Shown one piece after another: positions 12,092 through 22,698 of a stretch of DNA of 64,000 nucleotides (the stretch's first letter is position 1; every line of letters starts with the position of its first letter). The notes below the pieces were generated by a model. The model had not been told where the DNA came from. It was given only the letters and a program-made list of their open reading frames with translations, and searched no databases. The translations under genes were made by a program, and so were the position numbers. Source of the DNA: Echinarachnius parma (taxonomy: Eukaryota; Echinodermata; Echinoidea; Clypeasteroida; Echinarachniidae); assembly GCA_037951105.1 (NCBI GenBank), contig JBAMJV010004309.1:97501-161500 (forward strand), read 5' to 3'.

Positions 12092-12175
12092 TTAAAGGGA
12101 TCTAGTAACATTGTCAACATCCTCAAAACTTACTTGGAAATCAAGTGGTTCTCTCATACCTTGTTGTATTCGTAT
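12092..12175. mobile_element. TTAA MITE family A, left fragment (A2)
   Basis: Starts TTAAAGGGATCTAGTAACAT and follows the family A left half to TACCTTGTTGTATTCGT. It is then cut off by an ATAATGATAATAA repeat. Confidence 0.75.
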
Positions 12176-12300
12176 AATGATAATAATAATGATAATAATA
12201 ATAATATACTCGATTTATATAGCGCCGAATATGATTGATAATAATGTCTATTAAGCGCTTTACAATGATATTATTACCCCGGTCATATAGGGTACAATGC
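12176..12300. repeat. Short dispersed repeat with ATA-rich tail
   Basis: An (ATA/ATG)n stretch is followed by CTCGATTTATATAGCGCC and AAGCGCTTTACAATG. The two AGCGC words can pair. The AGCGCTTTACA type of motif is familiar from repeat 3' ends in marine animals. Assignment to a SINE or LINE tail is inference. Confidence 0.45.
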
Positions 12301-12509
12301 AAACCAGCACACATTGTGTGTTATGTTTCGAATTTCCCTTTAGTTAAAGGGATAGTTGAGTTTTGGTATAGAGGGCGCTACACAAAACATTTTTTTTTGG
12401 TGAGATAATGAAAAACTGAGTGTCAAATTCGAAAGAGCATACAATTTTATATACTTTATTTGATCAAAATCGGTTCAGAAATGGCTGAAATATCCATAAA
12501 CATAACCAT

Positions 12510-14408
12510 TTGATTCATGAAGTTATGGCTTATGCAAAGAATAAGCGGAAAACGCTCCATCTAACCTTCTTCGACTTAGCGGACGCATTTGGCAGCGTGA
12601 GCCATGACCTGATCTCCGCGTCGCTGCAACGATTTGACATTCCTCAACCGATCACTACCTACATATCTACGCTGTACTCGAGACTGAATGGTCGAGTAGG
12701 TGGACCAGGATGGACAAGCGATTCCTTCGCGTTTAGGAAGGGAGTCTTTCAAGGAGACCCCCTCTCCCCCACCATTTTCATCATGTGCTTCAACCCCATC
12801 ATCGAGTTCCTACAGTCCCGGAAGGAGCAGTATGGTTTTGACCTCAATGGTAAAAAGATCATTACAACGCCATTTGCTGATGACTTTAACTTAATTACAG
12901 CAAACAAGAGGCATCATCAAAAACTCATCCAAGAAATTAATGGACTGTTAAAAAGTATGAACCTTTGTCTGAAACCGAGCAAATGTCGATCCTTGTCCTT
13001 TTTAACAGGGAAACCATCACAAATCGACTTTAAAGTGGACAATGATACTATTCAATCGGTCCAACATGAGGGATCCGTCAAGTTTCTCGGTTCTTTGGTC
13101 ACATTCAGACAAAAGCCAGGGGAAGTTTATGATTATTTGAAAGACAAACTATATTTTGTCTTGGAGAATATTGATAAGGTGAATATAAGGGATGAATATA
13201 AATTAAGAATGTGCACAGATTACTCATTGCCCTCCCTTCGATACGCCCTAACGGTAAACGACCTACATGCTACTCATTTAAAATCATTAGATATATTGTT
13301 GGATAAGTACTTGAAAAAGTGGTCAAGAATTCCTAAGCGAGGTGCAAATATTGCCCTTCTTCATGCTCATAAGGGATTAAATATACCAAATATTTCTGAG
13401 CTCTATAGAACTTGTCATTCTCTTGCCTATGGGAGATCCAAGATGAAAGGGGATGAGCTAGTTAACCATGCATTGGATAGTCGTTTGACTAGGGAGGGGA
13501 ACTGGAACCGAAAGTCATCAACTACTAGTGATGCACATGCAGTGTACGAAAAGAGTAAACAAAATTCATGGAAGGAGACGAAAAAGTCCATTAAAAAGAC
13601 GCTCATTGAGGAAAATCATGAAAAATGGAAATCGGTCATAGAACCACTATTGGTACAGGGAGAATTTTTGAAGATTCTGTACAATGAAGATAATGACCTG
13701 ACTTGGAAATCTATTAAATATAATTTGCCTCAAGGAGTTATGAAATTTGCTGTAAATGCCGCCATTGACAGTCTCCCCTCAAACAAAAATCTCTATCGCT
13801 GGGGCAAGAGATTGAGCGATAAATGTAGCCTATGTAATGTCACTGGCACTCTTCATCACGTGCTGAATAATTGCCAGCATATGCTTGACCGTTATGCATG
13901 GAGGCACAACAACATCCTCCAAGCCATACTGCTACGCATAAAAGCAAACATGATAGGCAAAAACAGTCAGGTTTATGCTGATCTGGAGGGTGAGAATGTT
14001 AATGGCGGTACCATACCCCCCTCTGTACTTCCAACAGAGCAAAGACCTGATATTTGCTACTTTGATCAGAAAAAAAAACAAGTGGGAGTAATTGAACTCA
14101 CTGTCCCTTTTGAGACCAATATATGTGATGCACACAATAGGAAGGAAGACCGTTATGCAGGTCTTATCCATGATCTACAAACAGTTGGGTGGCGACCAAG
14201 ACTGGTCTGCCTTGAAATTGGCTCAAGAGGGTTGATCACCCCCGAAAATAAATCTAGATTAAAACTGATCATGGGACTGTGTAACATTAAAGTCAAGTAC
14301 TCTGAACTCAGAGATGTTGTTGTCAAATCAGCACTTATGGGATCATACGTAATTTTTTATAGTAGGAAGGAACTAGGGTGGCATACACCCCAATACATGA
14401 ATGTGTGA
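12510..14408 (+). CDS. Partial reverse transcriptase / restriction-like endonuclease polyprotein
   Basis: The reading frame covers about 632 codons and is open to its stop. It starts inside the RT domain. FDLADAFGSV at residues 21-30 corresponds to the first catalytic Asp block, GVFQGDPLSP at 78-87 to the next conserved block, and FADD at 122-125 to the catalytic pair. A long thumb and linker region follows. Then comes a zinc knuckle (C439, C442, H449 or H450, C455) with RYAWRHNNIL. Last is a restriction-like endonuclease core: RPD at 512-514, E529 in VIELTVP, and RKEDRY at 544-549. This order is known for R2, NeSL, Hero and related families that cut the target with a C-terminal nuclease. Which family is not decidable by eye. 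The first codon of the frame (TTG) lies in MITE sequence, and the first ATG is six codons in. The N-terminal DNA-binding fingers and RT blocks 0-2 are missing. The frame is intact otherwise, so the copy may be young. Confidence 0.9.
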   Translation: MIHEVMAYAKNKRKTLHLTFFDLADAFGSVSHDLISASLQRFDIPQPITTYISTLYSRLNGRVGGPGWTSDSFAFRKGVFQGDPLSPTIFIMCFNPIIEFLQSRKEQYGFDLNGKKIITTPFADDFNLITANKRHHQKLIQEINGLLKSMNLCLKPSKCRSLSFLTGKPSQIDFKVDNDTIQSVQHEGSVKFLGSLVTFRQKPGEVYDYLKDKLYFVLENIDKVNIRDEYKLRMCTDYSLPSLRYALTVNDLHATHLKSLDILLDKYLKKWSRIPKRGANIALLHAHKGLNIPNISELYRTCHSLAYGRSKMKGDELVNHALDSRLTREGNWNRKSSTTSDAHAVYEKSKQNSWKETKKSIKKTLIEENHEKWKSVIEPLLVQGEFLKILYNEDNDLTWKSIKYNLPQGVMKFAVNAAIDSLPSNKNLYRWGKRLSDKCSLCNVTGTLHHVLNNCQHMLDRYAWRHNNILQAILLRIKANMIGKNSQVYADLEGENVNGGTIPPSVLPTEQRPDICYFDQKKKQVGVIELTVPFETNICDAHNRKEDRYAGLIHDLQTVGWRPRLVCLEIGSRGLITPENKSRLKLIMGLCNIKVKYSELRDVVVKSALMGSYVIFYSRKELGWHTPQYMNV

Positions 14409-15460
14409 AGATGTATAATTTGCAGAGGAGGGCTAAAGTGTACCTTTTGATTGTGGTTATTGACTGTAGACATTTTTCTTTTAGTTATTCTTTCTATATT
14501 TATATTATTGAAGCTTTGTTGCAAATGCCTTCGATTAGTGAAATTTGATATATTGAATATTAAGACGGGACCTTATATTTAACTTCACATTCTAGTTATC
14601 ATTTTATTTTGATAATTGTGTATTGAATATTGATACTGATATTTTTTTTTTTGTTAAAGTAGTTCACTCACACTATTCATAAACTTGGGATTAATTCATT
14701 ATGTTTAATTTAAGTAATAAAGTTTATTTTGTAATTAAATTTGGATAGTTTTTATAAGTATGAATAAATATGATGATATAATATGAATTAAATATAATCC
14801 TTTAATTTTGGGGATATTGGAAAAATGTAAGTGCATCAATTTTGAATAGTAATTTATTAGAAGGCTTTTGTATATTATATACTCACAAATTGAGATTGAA
14901 ATGGCCTTAGTACGTTTATGACATTTGTTTTCCCCTTTCTGTTATTTTAGACATAATAAAGTTCATCTTGTGTAAAGTGCATTTTGTAATTAAATTTGGA
15001 CAGTCTTTATAAGGATAAATAAACATGATTATACATGTATGAATAAAACACAATCCTTTCAATGTCGAGGGTATTGGAAATATAAGCGTATCAATTTCAA
15101 AATAGTAGTTTACTAGAAGGCTTTTGTATATAATCATGAATTGAGATGACAATGATATGTATGTCTATGACGTTTGCTTTCCTTCTTCCGTCATTTTCCC
15201 CGCTTTCTGTTGCTACTTTTCCTTCTCCTACCTACATCCTTTATTTTCGAGCCCTGCCATTGGCATTTAGTATTTTATACTTTCCATGCCAAGGACCTGG
15301 GCGCTCTAAACTTACTTTACCTGCTATATTATATATTTAATTCATGTTATACATATAATGTAGATTTTCCATCTTTATTGTGCTTATTACGTTCTATGTA
15401 TTGTATATTTCGATGTATATTATGCTTTTTGGCCAATAAAGACGAATACAACAACAACTT
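12513..15460 (+). mobile_element. 5'-truncated RLE-type non-LTR retrotransposon
   Basis: The insert boundaries come from comparison with the uninterrupted MITE copy at 9162-9646. The left joint follows CATAACCATTTG; the right joint precedes CTTGTGGGACCCC. Five target bases (TAATA) are missing at the filled site, so there is a small target deletion and no target-site duplication. Contents: a partial ORF with RT, zinc knuckle and restriction-like endonuclease (12510-14408), then about 1.05 kb of AT-rich 3' UTR with an internal tandem duplication. It ends in CCAATAAAGACGAATACAAC with no long poly(A). Lack of the RT start and N-terminal fingers shows 5' truncation, which is usual for target-primed reverse transcription. 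Confidence 0.88.
14409..15460 (+). other. Retrotransposon 3' UTR with 240 bp tandem duplication
   Basis: 14716-14953 and 14954-15195 are two diverged copies of the same segment. Both hold AATAAAGTT, TTTTGTAATTAAATTTGGA and AGAAGGCTTTTGTATAT. The second copy carries a short insertion near 14965. A polyadenylation-like AATAAA lies at 15436, 24 bases before the insert end. Confidence 0.8.
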
Positions 15461-15815
15461 GTGGGACCCCACAATTATTAGATAATTTTGAACAAGCCGT
15501 TAATTTTTTTTTTAAATGCTACCTCTTTTCAAAAATTTACAAAAGAAGTTTTTAAATAGTTGTTAATTATCTCTCTTTCTAATAACTATTTCATCAACAA
15601 ATTACATGCACAATATTTCATTTAAAATGGTTGAAACCGATAAGGGTTTAGAGAGCGCCCTCTTGAGTTTTAACGGCTATTTTTGAAAAATGATAACAGG
15701 CTTTTTACTTAGTCATTAGTAATTTTTTGTATTCCTTTCGAGCATGGTGGAGTTATCACTATCAGTTCGGTGCAGGTTTTGGTTACTAAAATTCAGTTTG
15801 ACCAAAACTGTACTC

Positions 15816-16576
15816 TCTTTACCAGAACTCAACTCGTAAAGATATTTACTATTATATTCCACATACTAAGAATCTTGCTCTACGATTGGTCAAAAGTTAA
15901 TCACGTGATGAAGCATAGTTTCGCCCATCATTGATGGGAGAAGAAAACTTCGTTACACTCTGTAGATATCTTTGGTGAAAGTGTGTTGCACTCACTAGAT
16001 AAAAAGTACTATCTAGTGAGTGCAACGCACTTTCACTGCGGTTGCATTGACTTGACTGTGGAGCTTGTGTGTGGCTAGTCAAATTCCGTACCCAAATGAT
16101 GTGGCGGGGTTCTCTATGCGCGCGAATTACAAATTTAATTGTATTCGTTGTGCATGTACACGTACGTAGCATGCACACTGTTCAAGCTCATACGCTATGC
16201 ATGTACTGTGTATGCATACGTATCGTACATATTAGTATAACAGTACACGGTTAGGTTTGGCGGTTTGCTGCGTTGTTATTGTTTAATTGCTTGTTCTGTT
16301 GTTCGACGTAAGATTTGAGTTCTAACGGAGCTGAAATGGAACTTTTTTTGCTTGAGAGTGAAAGTAAAGTGTTCCAAGATTATTGCGAATGGTGGAAACA
16401 ACATACACATTGGAAATTGGAATAACATTGATGTTGGTAAGTAGATCAAACCTAGTACTATAGTAACACAGTAACAGCTGTAATTAAGACTTGCGTTAGA
16501 CTAGGCCTGCTTATAGACTAGATCTACCGTTCGATGTGGAATATAAAGCAAATAATCACCTTTTGGTTTCAGGCGA
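15816..16576. other. Unassigned stretch with hairpin; no clear gene
   Basis: Apart from the 15975-16036 hairpin, I see a GTAAGT donor-like word near 16437 and an acceptor-like TTTTGGTTTCAG at 16561-16572. These could delimit a small exon at 16573-16700 ending before GTAATT, but nothing in the peptide is recognisable. Confidence 0.35.
15975..16036. repeat. Long hairpin, 27 bp arms
   Basis: 15975-16001 (GTGAAAGTGTGTTGCACTCA then CTAGATA) pairs with 16010-16036 with one mismatch around an 8 base loop. It is stable enough in RNA or single-stranded DNA to be noteworthy. No surrounding TIR element is obvious. Confidence 0.85.
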
Positions 16577-16685
16577 GGGCAAACTATCACTTCCTCGGCG
16601 ATCTGAATGTATACGCTATCTTTCCTCAGCTTCGCTTCGGAAAGATAGCTACATCCAGATCGCCTTGGAAGTGATAGATTGTCCC
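16577..16685. repeat. Hairpin with about 48 bp arms
   Basis: Left arm 16577-16625 contains ACTATCACTTCC, GGCGATCTG and GCTATCTTTCC. Right arm 16639-16685 contains GGAAAGATAGC, CAGATCGCC and GGAAGTGATAG. The loop is about 13 bases. It could be the end product of a foldback element or a structured RNA. Confidence 0.8.
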
Positions 16686-16737
16686 ATCACCTTCACCAAC
16701 GGTAATTATTTGCTTATTGAAGTGTTTTGAGTTTTTG

Positions 16738-16915
16738 TACTATCCACTGATATAAAGTAAATGCAGTGATTAGTGAATATTACTTTGAATTTCGCTCATT
16801 ACTCGGCCATATAACATCAATTTAACGTAAAATGTTCACACATTACTCAGTGGACATATCAGATCACAATAATACATGTTATTAACACTATGTCAGATTT
16901 TGCATATCTCATATC
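16738..16915. mobile_element. TTAA MITE family A, partial copy (A3)
   Basis: Matches the right half of family A: TTCGCTCATTACTCGGCCAT, CAGTGGACATATCAGAT. The left half and the exact right end are missing. Confidence 0.75.
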
Positions 16916-16942
16916 TCATAAACAACAAAATTAATTGATGCC

Positions 16943-17731
16943 TTAACCCTAAAAAGGCCGGGATATTTGAGGTCTGCAGCAGCAGGCCGGGGGGGGGGCA
17001 TTATGGCCCCCCTAAAATCTCGGCCGCGGAGCGGCCGATCGCCGTGAAAATTTGCACGCATGATAAGTGAAGTGTATAGAATACAATGGTAATTTTAATT
17101 TTTTGAAAAATTCATTAATTTGCATATTTATGGTAATTTATGCAAATAATTCATACAATTCATATTTTTACCCATAAATCATATATAATTCATAATTAAA
17201 CATTGGTTTTCACTACATATATTCTTTAGAGCATTTGAAATTATAATGCGACAAAAAAATTTGGAAGAGCCAGGTTCTTCCTTATGTTTTCTATTGTTTT
17301 TATAATTTCTTATGTATTTCTTTGTTTTTTAAAACTTATGTATTGTATTGTTTTTGTTGTTTATTTTATTTCTAACTATAATTTAACTATTTTGAACCCC
17401 AAAACAAACATATGAAATATAAACAAGACCAAATAACTAATGATATACCTCTTTTTACGAAAACTGATATTTCCATATGTTAAACATGTTTTGTACACAA
17501 ATCACGAAATTGAGCGATTTTCGGGCTGACATGCATAGACAAAAGGTCACGTGACTTCGTAACGGTCGGTCCGATTTTCAAAATTTTTGTTTTAAAATAT
17601 GCGCAAGACCCAAAAGAAAAAAGTCACCAAGCAGCGGCGCGTCATCTTACCGCGTTTTTGAGAGATAAAAAAAAAATCGCGGAGGGGGGGGGGGGGGCAT
17701 TATGCCCCCCCCCCGGCCTTATTAGGGTTAA
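16943..17731. mobile_element. TTAACCC-ended TIR element (family P)
   Basis: 789 bp with ends TTAACCCTAAAAAGGCCGGG and CCCCGGCCTTATTAGGGTTAA, both followed inward by G or C runs and GCATTATG words. TTAA plus CCC is the classic look of a piggyBac terminus. The interior is AT-rich with CG-rich edges and has no transposase frame. It sits between two family A fragments and ends on the TTAA where A4 begins. Confidence 0.82.
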
Positions 17732-18104
17732 AAGAATCTATATAGGAACATTGACATATTCCTCAAAATTTACTTGGAACTCTTATAGCGGTTATCACAT
17801 ACCTCATTGCATTTGTATTGCCAATAAAAGCATGGGACATTTTTCGGTTGTCCACATTTCTCTTCCATTACAAGGATATGTATGATTGAAGTGTCCAGAT
17901 TTATTATTATCTACTGGATAATTATATTCGGGTACAACGTAAGTGCATCGAGTTTATAACAAATATCACTTTACAGTTTCGCTCATTACTCGGTCATATA
18001 TTGTCACACATCACTCAGTGGACATATCATCAGCTCACATAAATACACATTACAAACCATTTGCCAGTTTTGCAGATGTCACAAGAGTTACTAGATCCTT
18101 TTAA
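17728..18104. mobile_element. TTAA MITE family A copy (A4)
   Basis: Family A in reverse orientation: CCTCAAAATTTACTTGGAACT near the left, CATTACTCGGTCATAT in the middle and GTTACTAGATCCTTTTAAAG at the right. The left end is diverged (TTAAAAGAATC). Confidence 0.8.
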
Positions 18105-19083
18105 AGGTGCAGAAAAATAAACCTGTTATCCTATTGTACAACATTGTCTAATTATTTTGCTTTATTTTTGTGTTTTATCGCACTTGAACAAAACAAAATA
18201 AAGGAAAACGTGCAAGGAGAAGACCCGGGAGAAAGGAATCGATGAAGGACAAGGTCGCTTTTGAAAGAGGGATAACGTCGATGCTAAACGATGCAAAGCA
18301 ATTATCCAAAGTATGTTCTAGAAGCGCTCAAACATAACTTGCTTCCGATAGGGATCCCGCAAAGTGCATGTTTTGCATAAACACGACAGATTACGGTATT
18401 TTTAAGTGATTTTCTTTCCTTTCTTGTAACAATTTGTAAGTAACTAAATTAACGCACTTAACTAGAAACTGATGCTAGATAAAACGTGCAAGAGCAAGGT
18501 CTTGCAGTATAAACAAATAGAGACACGGATTGTAAATGTGGGATAACGAACATACTATGGAGATAATCTACCGGATAAATGACAATTTCCGGTGAAGAAA
18601 TAAACAAACACACCAATCACACGTTTTGATGTATGGCGGATACAAAAACAAACACACGTCGAGTTATTTTGTTAAAATGTCTAGAAACACATACATAAAT
18701 GATATCCCTACGCAGTTGCTTAGGATATAATCGCACGTCGACGTATATGAAAAGAAACAAAAACGCAAATGGAAGACACAGAAAGGACGCTGTATAATAT
18801 TTTAAAGGGGGACATTACGAATAGCCAGAAGGTGCGCAAAATAAAACATGGTTCCTTATAACATTTTGACATTCTCTTGCTCCATTACTACGATGAAAAT
18901 CAAAAAGATACCTAGCCTATTTTTGTATTTGTTTATCGCAACTGATATGAAATACGTGCGAGAAAAAGTTATAGGACATTATAAAAAAGGGAACGAGTAA
19001 AGAACAAGGTTTGTAAGATGGAGGGGGATTCAAATAAAGCCCGTGGGAGGCCAGCAATGCACGACATAAATATATCAGGGATA
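18105..19083. other. AT-rich, degenerate recurring words, no gene
   Basis: Variants of AAAACGTGCAAGGAGAAGAC (18193, 18482, 18952) and GAAGGTGCGCAAAATAAAAC (18829) echo words at 10.6-12.1 kb. No coding signal. Confidence 0.4.
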
Positions 19084-19552
19084 TTAAAGGAACCTAGCAG
19101 CTATCTTCACATTTGTATAATTATGGCAAATGGTTTGTTTGTGATCTGATATGTCCAAAAGCAGTTGAGTAACGACAAAGTTATGACAGTTTGAAAATTG
19201 TTAACCGTTTCCCTAAGAACCCACCAACTGATACAATGTGTATTTCTATAATTTGTTACGTCTACTGAGTGATGTTTTATAATGTCGTGGAAAATGAATG
19301 TCCTGAATGTCATAGTTATGACCGAGTGATCAGAGCGAAAATTACCAATAAATATTTGCTAACTCATTTTACTGACTGTATATACAGTGAAAAGTATAGA
19401 GAATTTCAATTCCGAAAACTATAAAGCATACACATGTTTATAACGAAATACAGATTTTGAAAACCAAGACACAACCGTAACACGAATACAACACGGTATG
19501 TGGGAACCGTGAGGTCTAAATAAGTTTTGTGAAATTATAAGATCCATTTATT
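19084..19552. mobile_element. TTAA MITE family A, diverged copy (A5)
   Basis: Starts TTAAAGGAACCTAGCAGC. Family words GTGATCTGATATGTCC, GACCGAGTGATCAGAGCGAAA and GCTAACTCATT follow, and it ends near GATCCATTTATT. It is longer than the usual ~390 bp because of an internal insertion near 19190-19300. Confidence 0.7.
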
Positions 19553-19558
19553 ACATCA

Positions 19559-19694
19559 TTGGACGGTGTAGGAAAGAGATGCTATCGATTGTAAGTTACA
19601 ATTGATGGTAAGTCAGACACTTTGCGCGTTTTAACCAATCAGATTTGCGCATTTAGAACACATGATCTGACTTAAAATTAATTGTAACAGGGCC
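19559..19694. mobile_element. Foldback MITE, family C copy 2
   Basis: Carries AGAAAGAGATGCTATCGATTG-like sequence, the shared centre GCGTTTTAACCAATCAGATT and a right end AACAGGGCCCA. More diverged than the copy at 10269. Confidence 0.75.
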
Positions 19695-20156
19695 CACATC
19701 TTGCAGTGCGGCGGAGTTGGCTACAAGGATGAAGACCTTGCCCTTGTAAGCGAGACGGCCATTGCAGCAATCGCAGGAAGGAAGGATTGAATTTAGAAAC
19801 TTTCATCTCGACCTGAGCAGACACGAACGAACGATTATATCCCTTTAATTATCGTGTTTGATTCAATAACGAGAACATCACGTGACAATATAATTCCATT
19901 CGGCCGTCATTATTGTCGATTACATAGATGTATATTAATAAGTTGAATTAATCTGAGTGAGTTGATAAAATCATTATACAGACTAATGACATTTCGCCCT
20001 CGGCAGATCAATTGGAAACATTTGGAAAACAAAATGTGCAATTAATCAGTAGAAATGGATTTTCAGGGACATTGTGTGGGTGAAGAAAATGACATGATAA
20101 TCAATAACCGTTAACACAAGGAAGTTTCTCGCTGATCATGACTTAAATGGAACAGT
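19695..20156. other. Nothing recognised
   Basis: No gene, TIR or array seen. Confidence 0.4.
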
Positions 20157-20539
20157 GAAGGGATCTAGTAACTTTGTTGACAAGTGCAAAAAGTGATGCG
20201 TGATTAATACAAAATGTGTATTGGGGTGATCTAATATTTCCGGAAAGTAATGTGTGAAATTTCAAGTTAATTGGATGTTATATGGCCGATAAATGAGCGA
20301 AAATACAAAGTGATATTCACTTTATACTCATTGCACTTACTTTGTACGCGGCTGAAATGGTCCCGTAGATAATTACATATCCGAACACTTCAATCGTAAA
20401 TATCTTTTGAACGAAATGGAAATTTAAAAACCGAAACCTGTCCCATGCTTTTATTGTTAATACGAATAAAACAAGATATGAGGGAACCGCTATATAGAAT
20501 TCCAATTGGACTTTGAGGATTTGGACAAAGTCCCTTTAA
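20157..20539. mobile_element. TTAA MITE family A copy (A6)
   Basis: Left end AAGGGATCTAGTAACTTTG, right end GGACAAAGTCCCTTTAAG; the full family A interior is present. Confidence 0.82.
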
Positions 20540-20602
20540 GAGGGTATCGGTCGAAATTAATTATTGGGACTATTTCGAATGTTTAAATGGTAGAAAGAAA
20601 TC

Positions 20603-22290
20603 TTAAAGGGATAGTTAATGGAGGGCGCCATCTAGTGTTAACAGCTGCATTTTAAATGAAATCAGCCCTGTAACTTAAAGTATATCCCCTAATGTAGTAT
20701 AAATAAATGTTGTGAATTTTTTTGCTATAATCTTGGAAACATTTTTTAATTTGGTCTTAATACATTACTGATGAGAAAAATTGATGTTTCCATTTTTTAT
20801 TTTTGGTCCCAGGTGCATTTTGGCGATTTTAAAGATAATTAGCTAATTTGCATATTTGTGAAATAAGGTCAGGGGTAATTTTCTATCTAGGAATAGTACA
20901 ATATTGATAAAAACTAGTATTCTAGGGTATTTTGAGGCAAGGATTCCATTTCCGGTGCTCGTTTGTAAGTGCTGTATGGGAAGCACTCTGAAATCCAAGA
21001 TGGCTTCCCCTAATTTGCATATTTATGAATATTATTGATTTTCAGTGGCTACAGCCCCTAATAAGCAATAATTCCGGGTTATTATTTGTCAGTTATGTTC
21101 TAAGTATGTATTTAATATACCAAAGATGAGTTGCCATCGTGGCAACCTCTAGCAATGCATATTATTTGCATAATTATGTATTTTACCTAATTTCAATATT
21201 CCACCAAATCGAGTATATTGGGACCCCGGCAAGTAAAAAAGACAAATAAAAAAACTTTTCCAAGGTTTTGGGGGGCAGCAGATCCATTTTTGATACTTAT
21301 TTACCTGTATCACCATGGCATCCATCTCAAATCCAAGATGACTGCTCCCTAAATTACACATGTTATGATACACGACTATATTATTTCGGTTATATTAAAT
21401 TGATATTATAATGTTTTGACTTTTAATTATTGGAATGAGCAACTAGAATACTTGAATCATAATGTAGTTGTTTGCTTAAAGTAAGCAAATCATACTTTTA
21501 TAAATTAAATGCCATTTAAGTAGCAAATAGCATTATTTACTTTAACATGACAATTGCGGCCATCTTGGATTTATGTGGGTTCCCGAGGGGATACAGGTAA
21601 ATAAGTATCATGAATGGATTCATTGCCCCCTAAAAACTTGGAAAAGTGGTATTAGTTGTCTTTTTTACTTGCCGGGTTCCTAATATACTCGATTTGGGGG
21701 AATATGCAAATTAGGTAAAATACATAATTATGCAAATAATATGCATTGCTAGAGGTTGCCATGATGACAACTCATCTTTAATATCTTAAATACATACTTA
21801 GAACATAACTGACAAATAATAATCCGGAATTATTGCTTATTAGGGGCTGTAGCCACTGAAAATCAATAATATTCATAAATATGCAAATTAGGGGAAGCCA
21901 TCTTGGATTTCAGAGTGTTTCCCATACAGCACTTACAAACGAGCACCGGAAATGGAATCCTTGCCTCAAAATACCCTAGAATAATAGTTTTTATCAATAT
22001 TGTACTATTCCTAGATAGAAAATGACCCCTGACCTTATTTAACAAATATGCAAATTAGCTAATTATCTTTAAAATCGCCAAAATGCACCCTGGGACCAAA
22101 AATAAAAAATGGAAACATTACTTTTTCGCATCTGTAATGTATTTAGAACAAATTAAAAACTGTTTCCAAGATTATAGCAAAAAAAAATGGCTGCTTTACA
22201 TAACCTGATAGACTATTATCCGTTTATATGTATTTGTGTCCATTCAAGCTTCATTGAATTATAACGCAAGAGGGCGCAGTAATAAAGCTA
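20603..22290. mobile_element. Giant foldback element, about 1.7 kb palindrome (family K)
   Basis: The left arm (about 20640-21350) and right arm (about 21545-22270) are reverse complements at high identity. For example, GTAAGTGCTGTATGGGAAGC at 20965 faces GCTTCCCATACAGCACTTAC-like sequence at 21920, and TTTGATACTTATTTACCTGT faces ACAGGTAAATAAGTATCATG. The loop is about 200 bp. The left end is TTAAAGGGATAGTTAATGGA with AGGGCGC inside; the right end carries GCAAGAGGGCGCAG. No coding frame. Confidence 0.88.
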
Positions 22291-22438
22291 CTTTCTTATA
22301 TTTGTCACAAAATAATATGCAACGTTTACAAAATAATGCTTTGCTAAATTGCACGTCCTGAATAAAAGTCAACGGCCACAAGGTTTCTTAAAAGGACATT
22401 TGTAATACATATACTATGTTTCTGGACGGATTGAGAGT

Positions 22439-22698
22439 TAAGCCCTTGTCACATATCACCGTATAGCGTTAAAGGACGCCAGACGGAGAGCCACATTTTC
22501 AATCGGCTCTTCACCGTTCGTATGCCTTTCTTAATCCGTCCGTCCGTTTCTCGTTCGGCAAACGCATTCCGTGTCAGGCGATGTATGTTGTTTCTCTACG
22601 GCGGAATGTTTTGTGCACCACCGGATAATTTGATTTCGCAAATTATCTATCCGTCGGGCATCCGTTTGTGATATCCGGTGATATGTGACAACACCTTA
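22439..22698. mobile_element. Short TIR element ending in TTGTCACATATCACCG (family N)
   Basis: Left CCCTTGTCACATATCACCGT, right CCGGTGATATGTGACAACAC. About 250 bp, CG-rich with CCGTCCG, CGGATAA and CGTTCG words. It resembles the elements at 41128 and 53971 in design. Class unknown. Confidence 0.75.

Larger units (their letters stand above)
12308..15815. mobile_element. MITE family B copy split by a retrotransposon
   Basis: 12308-12512 and 15461-15815 are the two halves of one family B element, matched by the uninterrupted copy at 9162-9646. The 2.95 kb between them is a foreign insert. The right half goes beyond the truncated 9.6 kb copy and includes CCAAAACTGTACTCTCTTTA near the MITE end. 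Confidence 0.85.
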
